Assembly (NCBI RefSeq): GCF_025717535.1
Contig: NZ_JAJIRO010000001.1
Span: 806,001-870,000 of the forward strand
Direction: 5' to 3'
DNA: 64,000 nt
Origin: Paucibacter sp. Y2R2-4
GTDB taxonomy: Bacteria > Pseudomonadota > Gammaproteobacteria > Burkholderiales > Burkholderiaceae_C
In this document: positions 8,556 through 18,791 of the stretch, piece by piece
Layout of the letters: every line of letters starts with the position of its first letter
Position numbering within the stretch: position 1 is the first letter of the stretch
Notes under the pieces: model-generated
Told to the model about the DNA's origin: nothing
What the model saw: only the letters and a program-made list of their open reading frames with translations
Database searches by the model: none
Program-made: the position numbers and the translations under genes

Positions 8556-10553
8556 ATGAGCCACCTCTTGAGGGGTGGCCGATTGCCGAGGGAAAACATT
8601 TTGAACACCGCTGAACCTGTCGCTGCACGGGTCGGAGAAGACACGGGCCCCGATATCGCCGAACAGGTGAGATCGGAGCAATTGGCTTCGCTCTACGAAC
8701 GCACCCTAACGCCCACCTCGGTCGGAGCGCTGTTCAGCCTTTTTCCGGTCATCTTGCTTTGGCCCCACCTGCCGCACAGCCTGCTGCTGAGCTGGTTGGG
8801 CGTACGGCTTTTGATCAGCCTGACGCGTTGCGTCGACCTGTTGCGCTTCCGCCGCTTCTGGGCCAGCAAACCCAGCCACGCCCAAGTTGAACCCTGGCGG
8901 ACTCGCTTCCTCGCGCTCTTGGCCGTGGATTCACTCACCTGGGGCTTGATGGGCTGGTTCTTCCATGCCCCGGAGTTCCCACAACTGGAAGGCCTGATGC
9001 TGGCCGCTATGGTCGGTCTGGGTGCCATCGGCATGTTCTCGCTCGGAGGGCGCTTGCGCGCCAACCTGCTGTTCAGCGTCCTGGCCTTGGGGCCCTTGGC
9101 CGCCTATCACCTGTGCCAAGGCAGCCAGCAAGGCGCGTTGACGGGCCTGAGTTTGATGCTCTTCATCGTCGTGGCACTGAAAGAGTCGCGCAAGATCGAC
9201 AGCCGCACCACCGAGTTGCTGCGACTGCGTTTCGCCACCGACTGGCTGGCCCAACAACGCCAGCAGGCGCTGCAGTCCGCCGAACACTCCAGCAGCAGCA
9301 AGAGCCGATTTGTCGCGGTGATGAGCCACGAGATCCGCACGCCTTTGAACGGAATTCTGGGCATGACCCAGCTGCTGGAACGCACGCAGTTGGACGCGCA
9401 ACAGCGTGAACAGGTCGACATCATGCGGCGCTCAGGCCAACACTTGTTGGCGCTGGTGAACGACATCTTGGACTTGGCCCGCATCGAGTCCGGCAAGCTC
9501 GCCGTGGACGCCGGCCCGGTCAATGTGCGCGAGACGGTGGACGATGTCTGCCGCTTGCTGGGCGAAACCGCCCGCGACAAGGGTCTGGACTTTGCACTCA
9601 GCCTCAGCCCCGCCCTGCCCCGCTATGCGCTGGGCGACGCCTCACGCATCAAGCAGGTGCTGCACAACTTGATTGGCAATGCCATCAAGTTCACCGAGCG
9701 CGGCCAAGTCAGCGTGGAAGTCAGCCCTACCTTGGACATGCGCGCCGGCACGCTGCTGCGCTTTGCGGTGCGAGACACCGGCGAAGGCATCGCCGCCGAC
9801 CAGATGGAACGCGTCTTCGCGCCCTTCGAGCAGGCCGAGGCCATGGGCCAAGAACGCCGTCCGCGTCGCCAGGACGGCACCGGCCTGGGCCTGACCATCT
9901 CTCGCGAACTGGCGCGCGCCATGGGAGGCGATCTGCGTTGCAGCTCGGTGCCGGGCCAAGGTTCGCTGTTTGAGTTCACTTTGCCGCTGCAGGCCTGCGC
10001 CGATATGGGCGTCTCGCGGGCTTCGCGGCCGGAGGCGCAAGCGCCAATGCGGCACGCAACGGCAAATGTGGAGCCCGATGTGCCGTTTGAAGCGCTTGAA
10101 CTCATGCCCCCCACTTCGGCCGCAAAGCCGGAACCATCGGCCGCGCCAGCCAAGCCACCACGCCTGTCGGGCCGCGTGCTCTTGGTCGACGACAGCATGG
10201 TCAATGTGCTGGTCGCCTCCTCCATGTTGGAGAGTTGCGGCCTACAGGTCGATCAAGCCGAGAACGGCGTCGAGGCGCTGGAGCGCTTGGAAACCTTGGC
10301 CTACGACCTGGTGCTGATGGATTGCCAAATGCCCAAGATGGACGGCTTTGAGGCGACCCGTCGCTGGCGTGCACTGGAGCGCAGCCGTTTCCAGGGCCAT
10401 GTGCCCATCGTGGCCCTGACCGCCAGCGCGGTGAACGGGGATCGCGAACGCTGCATCCAATGCGGCATGGATGACTACCTGGTCAAGCCTTTCGAGATGG
10501 ACGATCTGGTGGCCGTGGTGCAGCGGCATCTGCAGGTCGCTGAGCTGGCCTGA
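8556..10553 (+). CDS. Hybrid sensor histidine kinase with C-terminal receiver
   Basis: A 665-residue membrane kinase. Residues 55-210 hold about six hydrophobic segments and no obvious periplasmic sensor domain. HisKA has [15 protein letters not shown] with phospho-acceptor H258. The ATPase domain has GNAIKFTE, RDTGEGI and [13 protein letters not shown]. After a Pro/Ala linker comes a receiver (RVLLVDDSMVN, LVLMDCQMPKMDGFEA) with D589. The ATG at 8556 lacks a good ribosome site. An in-frame TTG at 8601 has GAGGGA 7 bp upstream and may be the true start, giving 650 residues. No Hpt or response-regulator gene is adjacent, so the output is unknown. Confidence 0.85.
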   Translation: MSHLLRGGRLPRENILNTAEPVAARVGEDTGPDIAEQVRSEQLASLYERTLTPTSVGALFSLFPVILLWPHLPHSLLLSWLGVRLLISLTRCVDLLRFRRFWASKPSHAQVEPWRTRFLALLAVDSLTWGLMGWFFHAPEFPQLEGLMLAAMVGLGAIGMFSLGGRLRANLLFSVLALGPLAAYHLCQGSQQGALTGLSLMLFIVVALKESRKIDSRTTELLRLRFATDWLAQQRQQALQSAEHSSSSKSRFVAVMSHEIRTPLNGILGMTQLLERTQLDAQQREQVDIMRRSGQHLLALVNDILDLARIESGKLAVDAGPVNVRETVDDVCRLLGETARDKGLDFALSLSPALPRYALGDASRIKQVLHNLIGNAIKFTERGQVSVEVSPTLDMRAGTLLRFAVRDTGEGIAADQMERVFAPFEQAEAMGQERRPRRQDGTGLGLTISRELARAMGGDLRCSSVPGQGSLFEFTLPLQACADMGVSRASRPEAQAPMRHATANVEPDVPFEALELMPPTSAAKPEPSAAPAKPPRLSGRVLLVDDSMVNVLVASSMLESCGLQVDQAENGVEALERLETLAYDLVLMDCQMPKMDGFEATRRWRALERSRFQGHVPIVALTASAVNGDRERCIQCGMDDYLVKPFEMDDLVAVVQRHLQVAELA

Positions 10554-10610
10554 ACACCTGCCCAAAGCCACCAAGCTCAGCGCATGAGCGGGCGAAGGAT
10601 AATCGCGGCC

Positions 10611-11633
10611 ATGCATGTTTTTCGCGGCTTTCATCACCCCGGCATCGCGCCCGCTTGCGCGCTGACCATTGGCAACTTTGACGGCGTACACCGCGGCCAT
10701 CAGGCCATGCTGGCCTTGTTGAAATCCGAGGCCTCGCACCGCGGGCTGCCGTCTTGCGTGATGACCTTCGAGCCGCATCCGCGTGACTACTTCGCCGCCA
10801 AGCTGGGCAAGCCCGAGTTGGCACCCGCCCGCATCGCCACGCTGCGCGACAAGCTCAGCGAGTTGGAGCGCTGCGGCATCGACCAAGCCGTGGTGCTGCG
10901 CTTTGACGAAAGGCTGGCCTCGCTGAGCGCGCAAGATTTCATCCAAATGGTGCTGCGCCAAGGGCTGAATGCGCGCTACATCTTGGTCGGCGATGATTTC
11001 CGTTTTGGCGCCAAGCGTCAGGGCGACTACGCCACCCTGGACGCCGCCGGACGCCAGCAGGGCTTTGATGTGGCCCGCATGATGAGTTACGAGGTGCATG
11101 GCTCGCGCGTCAGCAGCTCCGCCGTGCGCGAGGCGCTGGCCGCCGGCGATATGGCCGCCAGCGCGCGCTTGCTGGGCCGCCCTTATGCGATCTCGGGTCA
11201 TGTGGTGCATGGGCAAAAGCTCGGCCGCAGCCTGGGCGAATCCAGCCCCGGCGCGATGGATGGTTTTCGCACCCTGAATCTGCGCTTTGCGCATGACAAG
11301 CCCGCCGCCCATGGCATCTTTGCGGTGCGCACCCATGGCCTGCTAGATCAGCCGATTGACGGCGTGGCCTCGCTGGGCGTGCGCCCCACGGTAGAGGACG
11401 CCGGACGTGTGCTGCTGGAAGTTCATTGCCTGGACTGGCCGCAAGAGCTCGGCAGCAACGGGGCCTACGGTAAACTCGTGCGTGTGGAACTGCTGCATAA
11501 ACTTCGCGACGAAGCCCGCTACGACGGGCTGCCCGCACTGACGGCCGCCATCCGGCAGGATGTGGCGGACGCGCGAGCCTTTTTGGCCACCCATGCCGCC
11601 ATGCGGCGCCAGACCACACGCGATCGAATTTGA
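10611..11633 (+). CDS. ribF: Bifunctional riboflavin kinase/FAD synthetase
   Basis: The 340-residue enzyme makes FMN from riboflavin and then FAD. The N-terminal nucleotidyltransferase shows TIGNFDGVHRGHQAML, TFEPHPRDYF, VGDDFRFGAKR and SSSAVREAL. The C-terminal flavokinase domain has GRPYAISGHVVHGQKLGR, followed by GVASLGVRPTV, LEVHCLDW and an LRDEARYDGLPAL block. The ATG at 10611 is preferred over the frame-opening ATG at 10584 because GAAGGA is well placed before it and family members start close to this point. It precedes ileS and lspA, a common order in proteobacteria. Confidence 0.93.
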   Translation: MHVFRGFHHPGIAPACALTIGNFDGVHRGHQAMLALLKSEASHRGLPSCVMTFEPHPRDYFAAKLGKPELAPARIATLRDKLSELERCGIDQAVVLRFDERLASLSAQDFIQMVLRQGLNARYILVGDDFRFGAKRQGDYATLDAAGRQQGFDVARMMSYEVHGSRVSSSAVREALAAGDMAASARLLGRPYAISGHVVHGQKLGRSLGESSPGAMDGFRTLNLRFAHDKPAAHGIFAVRTHGLLDQPIDGVASLGVRPTVEDAGRVLLEVHCLDWPQELGSNGAYGKLVRVELLHKLRDEARYDGLPALTAAIRQDVADARAFLATHAAMRRQTTRDRI

Positions 11634-11803
11634 CGCTGGCGGGGTCTTGCCGCCCCTTCCTACCGCCTTTTTGGGCCTGGTTTTGATTCACCTCGAAGTC
11701 AAAACGGGCCGCCCGCACCGGCAGCCTGAGCTGCTCCCCCTCCCCGCAAAGGCGCCCCGCAAGTGCGCGCAGCGCCCTCGAATGCACAAGTTCTGGACCC
11801 CTC

Positions 11804-14641
11804 ATGAGCACCGATAAAAAAGACTACCGCGCCAGCCTGAATCTGCCCGACACGCCTTTCCCGATGCGCGGCGATCTGCCCAAGCGCGAGCCGGGCTGGG
11901 TGAAGGCCTGGGAAGAGCAAGGCACTTACAAGAAGCTTCGCGACGCCCGCCATGGCGCGCCCAAGTTCGTCTTGCACGACGGCCCACCCTATGCCAACGG
12001 CCAGATCCACATCGGCCACGCCGCGAACAAAATCCTCAAGGACATGATCGTCAAGGCGCGCCAGCTGGAAGGCTTTGACGCGGCCTACATCCCCGGCTGG
12101 GACTGCCACGGCCTGCCGATCGAAAACCAAATCGAAAAGACCTTCGGCCGCGGCCTGCCGCGCGACGAGGTGCAGGCTAAGAGCCGCGCCTATGCCGGCG
12201 AGCAGATCGATGCGCAGCGCGCCGACTTCAAGCGCCTGGGCGTGCTGGGCGAATGGGACCGCCCCTATCGCACCATGGACTTCAAGAACGAGGCCGGTGA
12301 GATCCGCGTCTTGAAGCGCTTGTTCGAGCGCGGCTTTGTCTACCGCGGACTGAAACCCGTCTACTGGTGCTTTGACTGCGGCTCTTCGCTGGCCGAGTTC
12401 GAGATCGAATACCAAGACAAGCAGAGCCCGGCGGTGGACGTCGCCTTCTTGAGCGCCGAGCCCGAGAAGCTGGCCGCTGCCTTTGGCTTGCCCAAGCTGG
12501 ACAAAGAAGCCTTCACCGTCATCTGGACCACCACGCCTTGGACCATCCCGGCCAACCAGGCACTGAACCTGAACCCGGAGCTGGTCTACGCCTTGGTGGA
12601 CACGCCTCGCGGCATCTTCATGGTGGCCGAAGCGCTGGTGGAGAAGTGCTTGGCGCGCTGGAAGCTGGAGGGCTCGGTGCTGGCCACCACCGTCGGCAAG
12701 AACCTGGCGATGCTGCAGTTCAAGCATCCGCTGGCCCATGTGGACGCCGGTTACGACCGCAGCAGCCCGGTCTATCTGGCCGACTACGCCACTGCCGAAG
12801 ACGGCACCGGCGTTGTGCACTCGGCCCCCGCCTACGGCCTGGACGACTTCCAGAGCTGCATCAGCCACGGCATGGCCTTCAAGGACATCTTGAACCCGGT
12901 GCAAGGCAATGGCCAGTACGAGGCCGAACTGCCGTTGTTCGGCGGCCTTCACATCTGGAAGGCCAACCCGGTGATCGCCGAGGCGCTGGAGAACGCCGGC
13001 CGCCTGCTCTCGCATGTGAAGATCACCCACAGCTACCCGCATTGCTGGCGCCACAAGACGCCGGTGATCTACCGCGCCGCCGCCCAGTGGTTTGTGCGCA
13101 TGGATGAAGGCGAAGGCCTGTTCGCCGTGGACCGCGCCGAGAAGACCTTGCGCCAGACCGCGCTGGAAGCCATCGACGCCACCAGCTTCTACCCCGAAAC
13201 CGGCCGCGCCCGCCTGCGCGACATGATCGCCGGCCGCCCCGACTGGTGTATCTCGCGCCAGCGCAGCTGGGGCGTGCCGCTGCCAATCTTCCTGCACAAG
13301 GACTCGGGCCTGCCGCACCCCAAGACGCTGGAGTTCATCGAGCGCGCCGCCGTCATCGTCGAGGCCGGCGGTGTGGAAGCCTGGGCCAAGCTGGACCCGG
13401 CCGAATGGCTGGGCGCCGAAGCGGCCGAGTACAGCAAGGGCAGCGACATCCTGGACGTCTGGTTCGACTCGGGCTCGACCTTCCAACATGTGTTGAACGG
13501 CAGCCATGCCGGCGCGGCGCATGCCGAAGGCCCTGAGGCCGATCTGTATCTGGAAGGCCATGACCAGCACCGAGGCTGGTTCCACAGCTCACTGCTGATC
13601 GGCTGCGCGCTCTACGGCCGCGCACCCTACAAGGGCTTGCTGACCCACGGCTTCGTCGTGGACGGCGCCGGCCGCAAGATGAGCAAGTCGGTGGGCAATG
13701 TGGTGGCGCCGCAAACCGTCAGCGAGAAGATGGGCGCCGAGATCATCCGCCTGTGGTGCGCCTCGACCGACTACTCGGGCGATTTGGGTCTGGACGACAA
13801 GATCCTGGCCCGCGTGGTCGACGCCTACCGCCGCATCCGCAATACCTTGCGCTTCTTGCTGGCCAACGTCAGCGACTTCGACCCGGCCACAGATGCCGTG
13901 CCGCTGGATCAGCTGCTGGAAGTGGACCGCTTCGCCCTGGCCCGCGCGGCGCAGATGCAGGCCGACATCCTGGCGCATTACCAGCGCTACGAGTTCCACC
14001 CGGTGGTCGCCAAGCTGCAGGTCTATTGTTCGGAAGACCTGGGCGCCTTCTACCTCGATGTGCTGAAAGACCGCCTCTACACCACTGCACCCAAGAGCCT
14101 GGCGCGCCGCTCGGCCCAGACCGCGCTGTGGCACCTGACCCACGGCATGCTGCGCTGGATGGCCCCCTTCCTCAGCTTCACTGCCGAAGAAGCCTGGCCC
14201 ATCTTCAGCGGCAAGCCGGCCGGCGAGAGCATCTTTGTCGAGACCTATTGGCAATTCGCCGCGCCCGATGAAGCGCTGCTGGCCAAGTGGAGCCGCATCC
14301 GCGAGATCCGCGAAGCGGTCAACAAGGCCATCGAAGACGTGCGCAAGGACGGCGGTGTCGGTTCCTCTCTGCAGGCCGAAGTGGCCTTGGGCGTGAATGC
14401 GCAAGACCTGACCCTGCTGCAGTCGCTGGGCGACGACCTGAAGTTTGTCTTCATCACCTCGGCCGCCAGCTTGAGCGAAGCGGCGGGGTTGAGCGTGACC
14501 GTCACGCCCTCGGCGCAGCAGAAATGCGAGCGCTGCTGGCATTACCGCGAAGACGTGGGCGCCAACCCCGAGCACCCGACCCTGTGCGGCCGTTGCGACA
14601 GCAATCTGCACGGCAGCGGCGAAACCCGCACGGTGGCCTGA
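11804..14641 (+). CDS. ileS: Isoleucine-tRNA ligase
   Basis: The 945-residue class I synthetase charges tRNA-Ile. The HIGH motif is present as [15 protein letters not shown] near residue 65 and the KMSKS loop as [11 protein letters not shown]. The editing domain carries [15 protein letters not shown]. The C-terminal zinc finger is visible as [10 protein letters not shown] and LCGRCDSN. Length is normal for bacterial IleRS of the E. coli type. It follows ribF after 170 bp and is 3 bp before the lspA start, so lspA is probably cotranscribed. Confidence 0.97.
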   Translation: MSTDKKDYRASLNLPDTPFPMRGDLPKREPGWVKAWEEQGTYKKLRDARHGAPKFVLHDGPPYANGQIHIGHAANKILKDMIVKARQLEGFDAAYIPGWDCHGLPIENQIEKTFGRGLPRDEVQAKSRAYAGEQIDAQRADFKRLGVLGEWDRPYRTMDFKNEAGEIRVLKRLFERGFVYRGLKPVYWCFDCGSSLAEFEIEYQDKQSPAVDVAFLSAEPEKLAAAFGLPKLDKEAFTVIWTTTPWTIPANQALNLNPELVYALVDTPRGIFMVAEALVEKCLARWKLEGSVLATTVGKNLAMLQFKHPLAHVDAGYDRSSPVYLADYATAEDGTGVVHSAPAYGLDDFQSCISHGMAFKDILNPVQGNGQYEAELPLFGGLHIWKANPVIAEALENAGRLLSHVKITHSYPHCWRHKTPVIYRAAAQWFVRMDEGEGLFAVDRAEKTLRQTALEAIDATSFYPETGRARLRDMIAGRPDWCISRQRSWGVPLPIFLHKDSGLPHPKTLEFIERAAVIVEAGGVEAWAKLDPAEWLGAEAAEYSKGSDILDVWFDSGSTFQHVLNGSHAGAAHAEGPEADLYLEGHDQHRGWFHSSLLIGCALYGRAPYKGLLTHGFVVDGAGRKMSKSVGNVVAPQTVSEKMGAEIIRLWCASTDYSGDLGLDDKILARVVDAYRRIRNTLRFLLANVSDFDPATDAVPLDQLLEVDRFALARAAQMQADILAHYQRYEFHPVVAKLQVYCSEDLGAFYLDVLKDRLYTTAPKSLARRSAQTALWHLTHGMLRWMAPFLSFTAEEAWPIFSGKPAGESIFVETYWQFAAPDEALLAKWSRIREIREAVNKAIEDVRKDGGVGSSLQAEVALGVNAQDLTLLQSLGDDLKFVFITSAASLSEAAGLSVTVTPSAQQKCERCWHYREDVGANPEHPTLCGRCDSNLHGSGETRTVA

Positions 14642-14644
14642 GCG

Positions 14645-15151
14645 ATGGCGAGCTCCTACAAGAAAAGCGGCGCGGGCAGCGGCAACAAGCTGGGCCTGTG
14701 GCTGGGCATTGCCCTGGTGATCATCCTGTTGGATCAGTTCACCAAGGTGCTGATCCTGGGCAACTTCCAGCTCGGCGACAGCCGCTTCGTTACCAGCTTC
14801 TTCAACGTCGTGCGGGTGCACAACACCGGCGCAGCCTTCAGCTTTCTGGCCGGCGCCGGGGGCTGGCAGCGTTGGTTCTTTGTTGGGCTGGGTGCGCTGG
14901 CCACCCTCTTCATCGTGGTGATGCTGCGCAAGCACGGCCAACAAACCCTGTTCGCCACCGCGCTCAGCCTGATTCTGGGCGGCGCCATCGGCAATGTGGT
15001 CGACCGTTTGCTGCACGGCTATGTGGTCGACTTCATCCAGGTGCATTGGGCCGGCTGGTACTTCCCGTCCTTCAATATCGCCGACAGCGCGATCAGCGTG
15101 GGCGCGGTACTGCTGATTTGGGACGAAATTCGCCGCGTTCGGCGCGGTTGA
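14645..15151 (+). CDS. lspA: Prolipoprotein signal peptidase II
   Basis: The 168-residue inner-membrane aspartyl protease removes signal peptides from lipid-modified prolipoproteins. Four hydrophobic segments are visible. The two catalytic aspartates are in [10 protein letters not shown] (D120) and NIADSAIS (D147), and the family segment [11 protein letters not shown] is intact. It begins 3 bp after the ileS stop, the usual ileS-lspA pairing. Confidence 0.95.
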   Translation: MASSYKKSGAGSGNKLGLWLGIALVIILLDQFTKVLILGNFQLGDSRFVTSFFNVVRVHNTGAAFSFLAGAGGWQRWFFVGLGALATLFIVVMLRKHGQQTLFATALSLILGGAIGNVVDRLLHGYVVDFIQVHWAGWYFPSFNIADSAISVGAVLLIWDEIRRVRRG

Positions 15152-15176
15152 TTTCCACGCGGCTGAGTCAGTCACG

Positions 15177-15212
15177 CCTGCCGGGCTCAACCTCGGGTTG
15201 AACCCATGCAGG
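15177..15212 (+). terminator. Long stem-loop after lspA (possible terminator without U-tract)
   Basis: A long imperfect hairpin pairs CCTGC with GCAGG outside and GGG-TCAACC with GGTTGA-CCC inside, with a very short loop. It lies 25 bp after the lspA stop and 45 bp before the next gene. No T-run follows, so it is not a classical intrinsic terminator and may instead stabilise the mRNA end or act with Rho. Confidence 0.4.
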
Positions 15213-15256
15213 AAACTCCGCTGGTTTCGGGACTCATGCCGGCCTAAGCTGCGGGC

Positions 15257-16099
15257 ATGACGCCTGAAACCCACGCACCCGTCGCCAGCCCTGCCGAGCC
15301 AGCCACAGAAGCCTCGCCACAGCCCTCGCCCCCCAGTGAGAACGAGGCCCCGCGCGACAACTCCTTCAACATCCCGCTACACCCGCTGCGCCTGCGCGAC
15401 CCGCTGTGCTGGCTGGCGGCCGGCTGGCGCGACTTTCGCCGTGCGCCTTTGATCGGCATGTTCTACGGCCTGTGCTTCATGCTGATGGGCTGGGCGCTTT
15501 TGGGGGTGTTCAAACATGCGCCGATTTACACCCTGGCCTTGTCAGCGGGTTTTTTGCTGATGGGGCCGTTTCTGTGCCTGGGCCTTTACCGCGTCAGCAT
15601 GAAACTGGAGATGGGCGAGCCGCCGCGTCTCTTGGACTCGCTCTTGGCCTGGAACCAGCGCCTCTCGCAAATTGCCATCTTCGGCGGCGTGCTCTTGATT
15701 CTTGAAATGATCTGGGGCCGCGCTGCGCTGATTGTGTTCGCGGTCAGCTTTGACGGCATGCCCGACTTTGCCGGCTCGATCAGCAAATTGCTGGACCCAC
15801 AAAACGCCAGTTTCATCGTCGCCTATTTGGCCGTTGGGGCGATCTTCGCGGGCCTGATCTATGCGATCAGCGTGATCTCCATCCCGATGCTGCTGGCCCG
15901 CGAAGCCGATGCGGTCACCGCCGGCCTGACCAGTTTGCGACTGGTGCTCTCGCAGCCCTTGGTGATGTTGTTCTGGGGTTTTTTGATCACGGTGGGTGTC
16001 GTCTTGGCGCTCTTGCCGGGCTTTGCCGGGCTGGTGATCGTCGGCCCGATTTTGGGCCATGCCAGCTGGCATGCCTACCGCGCTGCGGTGCACGACTGA
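15257..16099 (+). CDS. DUF2189 integral membrane protein
   Basis: The 280-residue protein has a Pro/Ala/Glu-rich, probably disordered N-terminus of about 40 residues, then a conserved PLRLRDPLCWLAAGWRDF segment and about six transmembrane helices. The pattern of D-xx-AGWRDF followed by MGPFLCLGLYRVS is that of DUF2189 proteins, whose function is unknown. It stands alone, with no cotranscribed partner. No catalytic motif is seen. Confidence 0.75.
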   Translation: MTPETHAPVASPAEPATEASPQPSPPSENEAPRDNSFNIPLHPLRLRDPLCWLAAGWRDFRRAPLIGMFYGLCFMLMGWALLGVFKHAPIYTLALSAGFLLMGPFLCLGLYRVSMKLEMGEPPRLLDSLLAWNQRLSQIAIFGGVLLILEMIWGRAALIVFAVSFDGMPDFAGSISKLLDPQNASFIVAYLAVGAIFAGLIYAISVISIPMLLAREADAVTAGLTSLRLVLSQPLVMLFWGFLITVGVVLALLPGFAGLVIVGPILGHASWHAYRAAVHD

Positions 16100-16271
16100 A
16101 GCTCATCAGGCAGAAGAAATCCGCTGAAACTTTTGCCGAAATATTCTCTGAAACTCGCTCAAGAACAGAAGGCGAACTGAGCCGATCGGGCCACAATGCG
16201 GACTGCGTTTTTCTTGCTGCCTTTAGCGTCTGAGGACGAGGCAGCCAAGTAGCTCCCCTTTCGCTTTTGAC

Positions 16272-17825
16272 ATGCTCGACTTCTCCTCCCTGACGCACTA
16301 CGACTGGCTCGACGTCCCCATGTGGGTCTTCGATCACCATCGCCAGCGCAATCTTTGGGCCAATGCTGCGGCCCTGCGGTTTTGGCGTGCGGCCAGTGCT
16401 GAGGAGTTTTTGGCGCGGGATTTCTCAGACACCACCTCAGCAGTGCGCGAGCGCCTGGCCGTCACCGCCACCGACCACGCCCAAGGCAAGATCGTGCGCG
16501 AGCAGTGGACGCTCTACCCCAAGGGCCAACCGGTCACCGCCATGCTGGTTTCGCGCGGCATCCTCACCCCAGACCGTCGCCAGGTGATGTTGTTCGCAGC
16601 CGACTCCCTGGCCAGCGGCGCTGATCTGGGCGTCTTGCGCGGCGTCGAGGCGCTGCAACACACCTCGGTGCGCATCGGTGTCTTCAGCCTCAAGGACGGC
16701 AGTTGCCTGATGCGCAATCCTGCCGCAGCCTTGGCCTTTCAGCCCCCCTCGGCCACGGGCGCCGCCGACCAAGACGCGAGCAAGACGAGCGGCACCAATC
16801 CCCGTCTACCGCGCAACGAGCTGCTGGCCCTGTTTGCCCAAGCCGAGGAAGCCGAGGACATCGTCCGTCAGGTCAGTGCCGGCATCAGCGTCAAGGTGGA
16901 TGTGCAATTGCACACCCAGCAAGGGCTGTGCTGGCACGGCATCAATGCCAGCCCCATGCGCGACCCGGTGACCGGAGAGCCGGTGCTGCTGCTCAACGCC
17001 CGAGACATTGCCGACCTGAAAGCCAGCCAAGCTGCGCTGGAAGCCGCCCGCGAAGCCGCTGAAACGGCCAGTCAGGCCAAGAGCAGTTTCTTGGCCAATA
17101 TGAGCCACGAAATCCGCACACCGATGAATGGGGTGCTGGGCTTGACCGAGCTGGTATTGCAAACCGAGCTGAGCGACAAGCAACGCAAATTCATCGAGCT
17201 GGCCCACAACTCGGCCAAAGGCCTGATGGTCATCATCAATGACTTGCTGGATGTGGCCAAGATCGAGGCCGGCCGCGTCGTGATCGAACATTCGCCCTTC
17301 TCCCTGCACGACTGCCTGCGCGAGGCGCTTCACCCACTGCTGCTGCAAGCGCATGAAAAAGGCATACAGCTGCATGCGCGAGTACAGCCGGGCGTGCCGC
17401 AACATGTGCTGGGCGATGCGCTGCGCCTGCGCCAGGTGCTGGTCAATCTGGTCGGCAACGCCTTGAAGTTCACTGAAAAAGGCGAGGTGCGCGTCGAGGT
17501 GCAACTGGTTGAAGACGATGCCGGCGCCGAGGATGCAGACACTGGCGTCAATGCGAACGCTGATTCGGCCTTGCGTTTGCGCATGAGCGTGCATGACACC
17601 GGTATTGGCATGACCCGCGACCAGATCAAACAAGTCTTCGACCCCTTCACCCAAGCCGATGGCAGCATCACGCGCCGCTATGGCGGCACAGGTCTGGGCC
17701 TGACCATCGTGCAGCGCTTGGTCGGCCTGATGGGTGGCCATGTGCAGGTTGAAAGCCAACCCGGCACCGGCTCTTGCTTCAGCTTTGAAGTGGCACTGCA
17801 AACTCCCCCCAAAGCCAACAGCTGA
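16272..17825 (+). CDS. PAS-domain sensor histidine kinase, soluble
   Basis: The 517-residue kinase has no transmembrane segment. Residues 10-115 and 125-250 look like two PAS-type sensor regions ([36 protein letters not shown]). HisKA has [14 protein letters not shown] with H279, and the ATPase domain has [15 protein letters not shown] and [11 protein letters not shown] low-complexity [14 protein letters not shown] insert sits between the N and G1 boxes, near residues 418-433. There is no receiver or DNA-binding domain. The cognate regulator is not in the window. The overlapping downstream transporter is unlikely to be its target by sequence alone. Confidence 0.85.
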   Translation: MLDFSSLTHYDWLDVPMWVFDHHRQRNLWANAAALRFWRAASAEEFLARDFSDTTSAVRERLAVTATDHAQGKIVREQWTLYPKGQPVTAMLVSRGILTPDRRQVMLFAADSLASGADLGVLRGVEALQHTSVRIGVFSLKDGSCLMRNPAAALAFQPPSATGAADQDASKTSGTNPRLPRNELLALFAQAEEAEDIVRQVSAGISVKVDVQLHTQQGLCWHGINASPMRDPVTGEPVLLLNARDIADLKASQAALEAAREAAETASQAKSSFLANMSHEIRTPMNGVLGLTELVLQTELSDKQRKFIELAHNSAKGLMVIINDLLDVAKIEAGRVVIEHSPFSLHDCLREALHPLLLQAHEKGIQLHARVQPGVPQHVLGDALRLRQVLVNLVGNALKFTEKGEVRVEVQLVEDDAGAEDADTGVNANADSALRLRMSVHDTGIGMTRDQIKQVFDPFTQADGSITRRYGGTGLGLTIVQRLVGLMGGHVQVESQPGTGSCFSFEVALQTPPKANS

Positions 17826-17843
17826 TCAGCCCACTCTTTGCGC

Positions 17844-18773
17844 ATGAAGCTGTCGCCCCGCATGGCCCTGCTGCTGACGCTGCCGCCGCTGATGTGGGCG
17901 GGCAATGCCATCGTTGGGCGCTTGATGGTCGGCAGCATCTCGCCTTTGGCCTTGAATGCCTTGCGTTGGGGTCTGGCCACTGCGCTGCTCTTGCCCTGGG
18001 CCTGGCGCTTGATGCTGCAGCCCCGTCTGCTGCTGCAGCGCTGGCGCTATTTGGCACTCTGCGGTTTTTTGGGCATGGGCTGCTACAACGCCTTGCAGTA
18101 CCAGGCGCTGCGCAGTTCCAGCCCGCTCAACGTGACCTTGATTGCGGCCAGCCTGCCGGTGTGGATGTTGGCGGTGGGCGCGCTGATGTTTGGCGTGAAG
18201 CCCCGTCGTCAACAGATCTGGGGCGCCGCCCTCTCCTTGGCCGGCGTGGCCTTGGTGATCAGCCGCGGCAATTTGCAAACCTTGGCGCAGGTGCAGTTCG
18301 TCCGCGGCGATTTGCTGATGCTCTTGGCGATCTTCAGCTGGGCGATTTACAGCTGGCTGCTGGCAAGACCGCCGGCCTCCATGCAGGGCGAAGCCCGCCC
18401 CAACTGGGACTGGGCCTCCACACTGATGGCTCAGCTGCTGTTTGGCCTGGTGTTTGCCGGCGGCATGGCCGGCTTGGAACAAATAAGCCTGCAGCCACAA
18501 GCAATTCAATGGGGGCCGGGTCTTGCCTTGGCGCTGCTTTATGTGGCGGTCGGCCCCTCTTTGATTGCCTATCGCTGCTGGGGCTTAGGTGTGGCATCCG
18601 CCGGACCCGCCGTGGCCGCCTTCTTTGGCAACCTCACCCCGGTTTTCGCCGCCTTGATGTCGGCCGCGCTGCTGGGCGAATGGCCGCATTGGTATCACGG
18701 GGCTGCTTTTGCCTTGATTGCGGCGGGCATCGCCGTCTCAGTCGCCGGGGGAATGGCGGGGCGCCGCAGCTAG
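17844..18773 (+). CDS. EamA/DMT-family transporter
   Basis: The 309-residue protein has about ten transmembrane helices made of two EamA repeats (AGNAIVGRLMVGSISPLALN near the start and GPSLIAYRCWGLGVASAGPA in the second half). This is the drug/metabolite transporter superfamily. The ATG at 17844 is used; a TTG two codons earlier is also in frame. It starts 18 bp after the preceding kinase stop and converges with the SDR gene. The substrate cannot be inferred. Confidence 0.82.
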   Translation: MKLSPRMALLLTLPPLMWAGNAIVGRLMVGSISPLALNALRWGLATALLLPWAWRLMLQPRLLLQRWRYLALCGFLGMGCYNALQYQALRSSSPLNVTLIAASLPVWMLAVGALMFGVKPRRQQIWGAALSLAGVALVISRGNLQTLAQVQFVRGDLLMLLAIFSWAIYSWLLARPPASMQGEARPNWDWASTLMAQLLFGLVFAGGMAGLEQISLQPQAIQWGPGLALALLYVAVGPSLIAYRCWGLGVASAGPAVAAFFGNLTPVFAALMSAALLGEWPHWYHGAAFALIAAGIAVSVAGGMAGRRS

Positions 18774-18791
18774 CAGCGTCGCCCGCTCCAC

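Noticed and set aside
11699-15274. Two long minus-strand frames opposite ileS and lspA
   Set aside because: Both lie antisense to well-supported genes and have low-complexity, non-family sequence.
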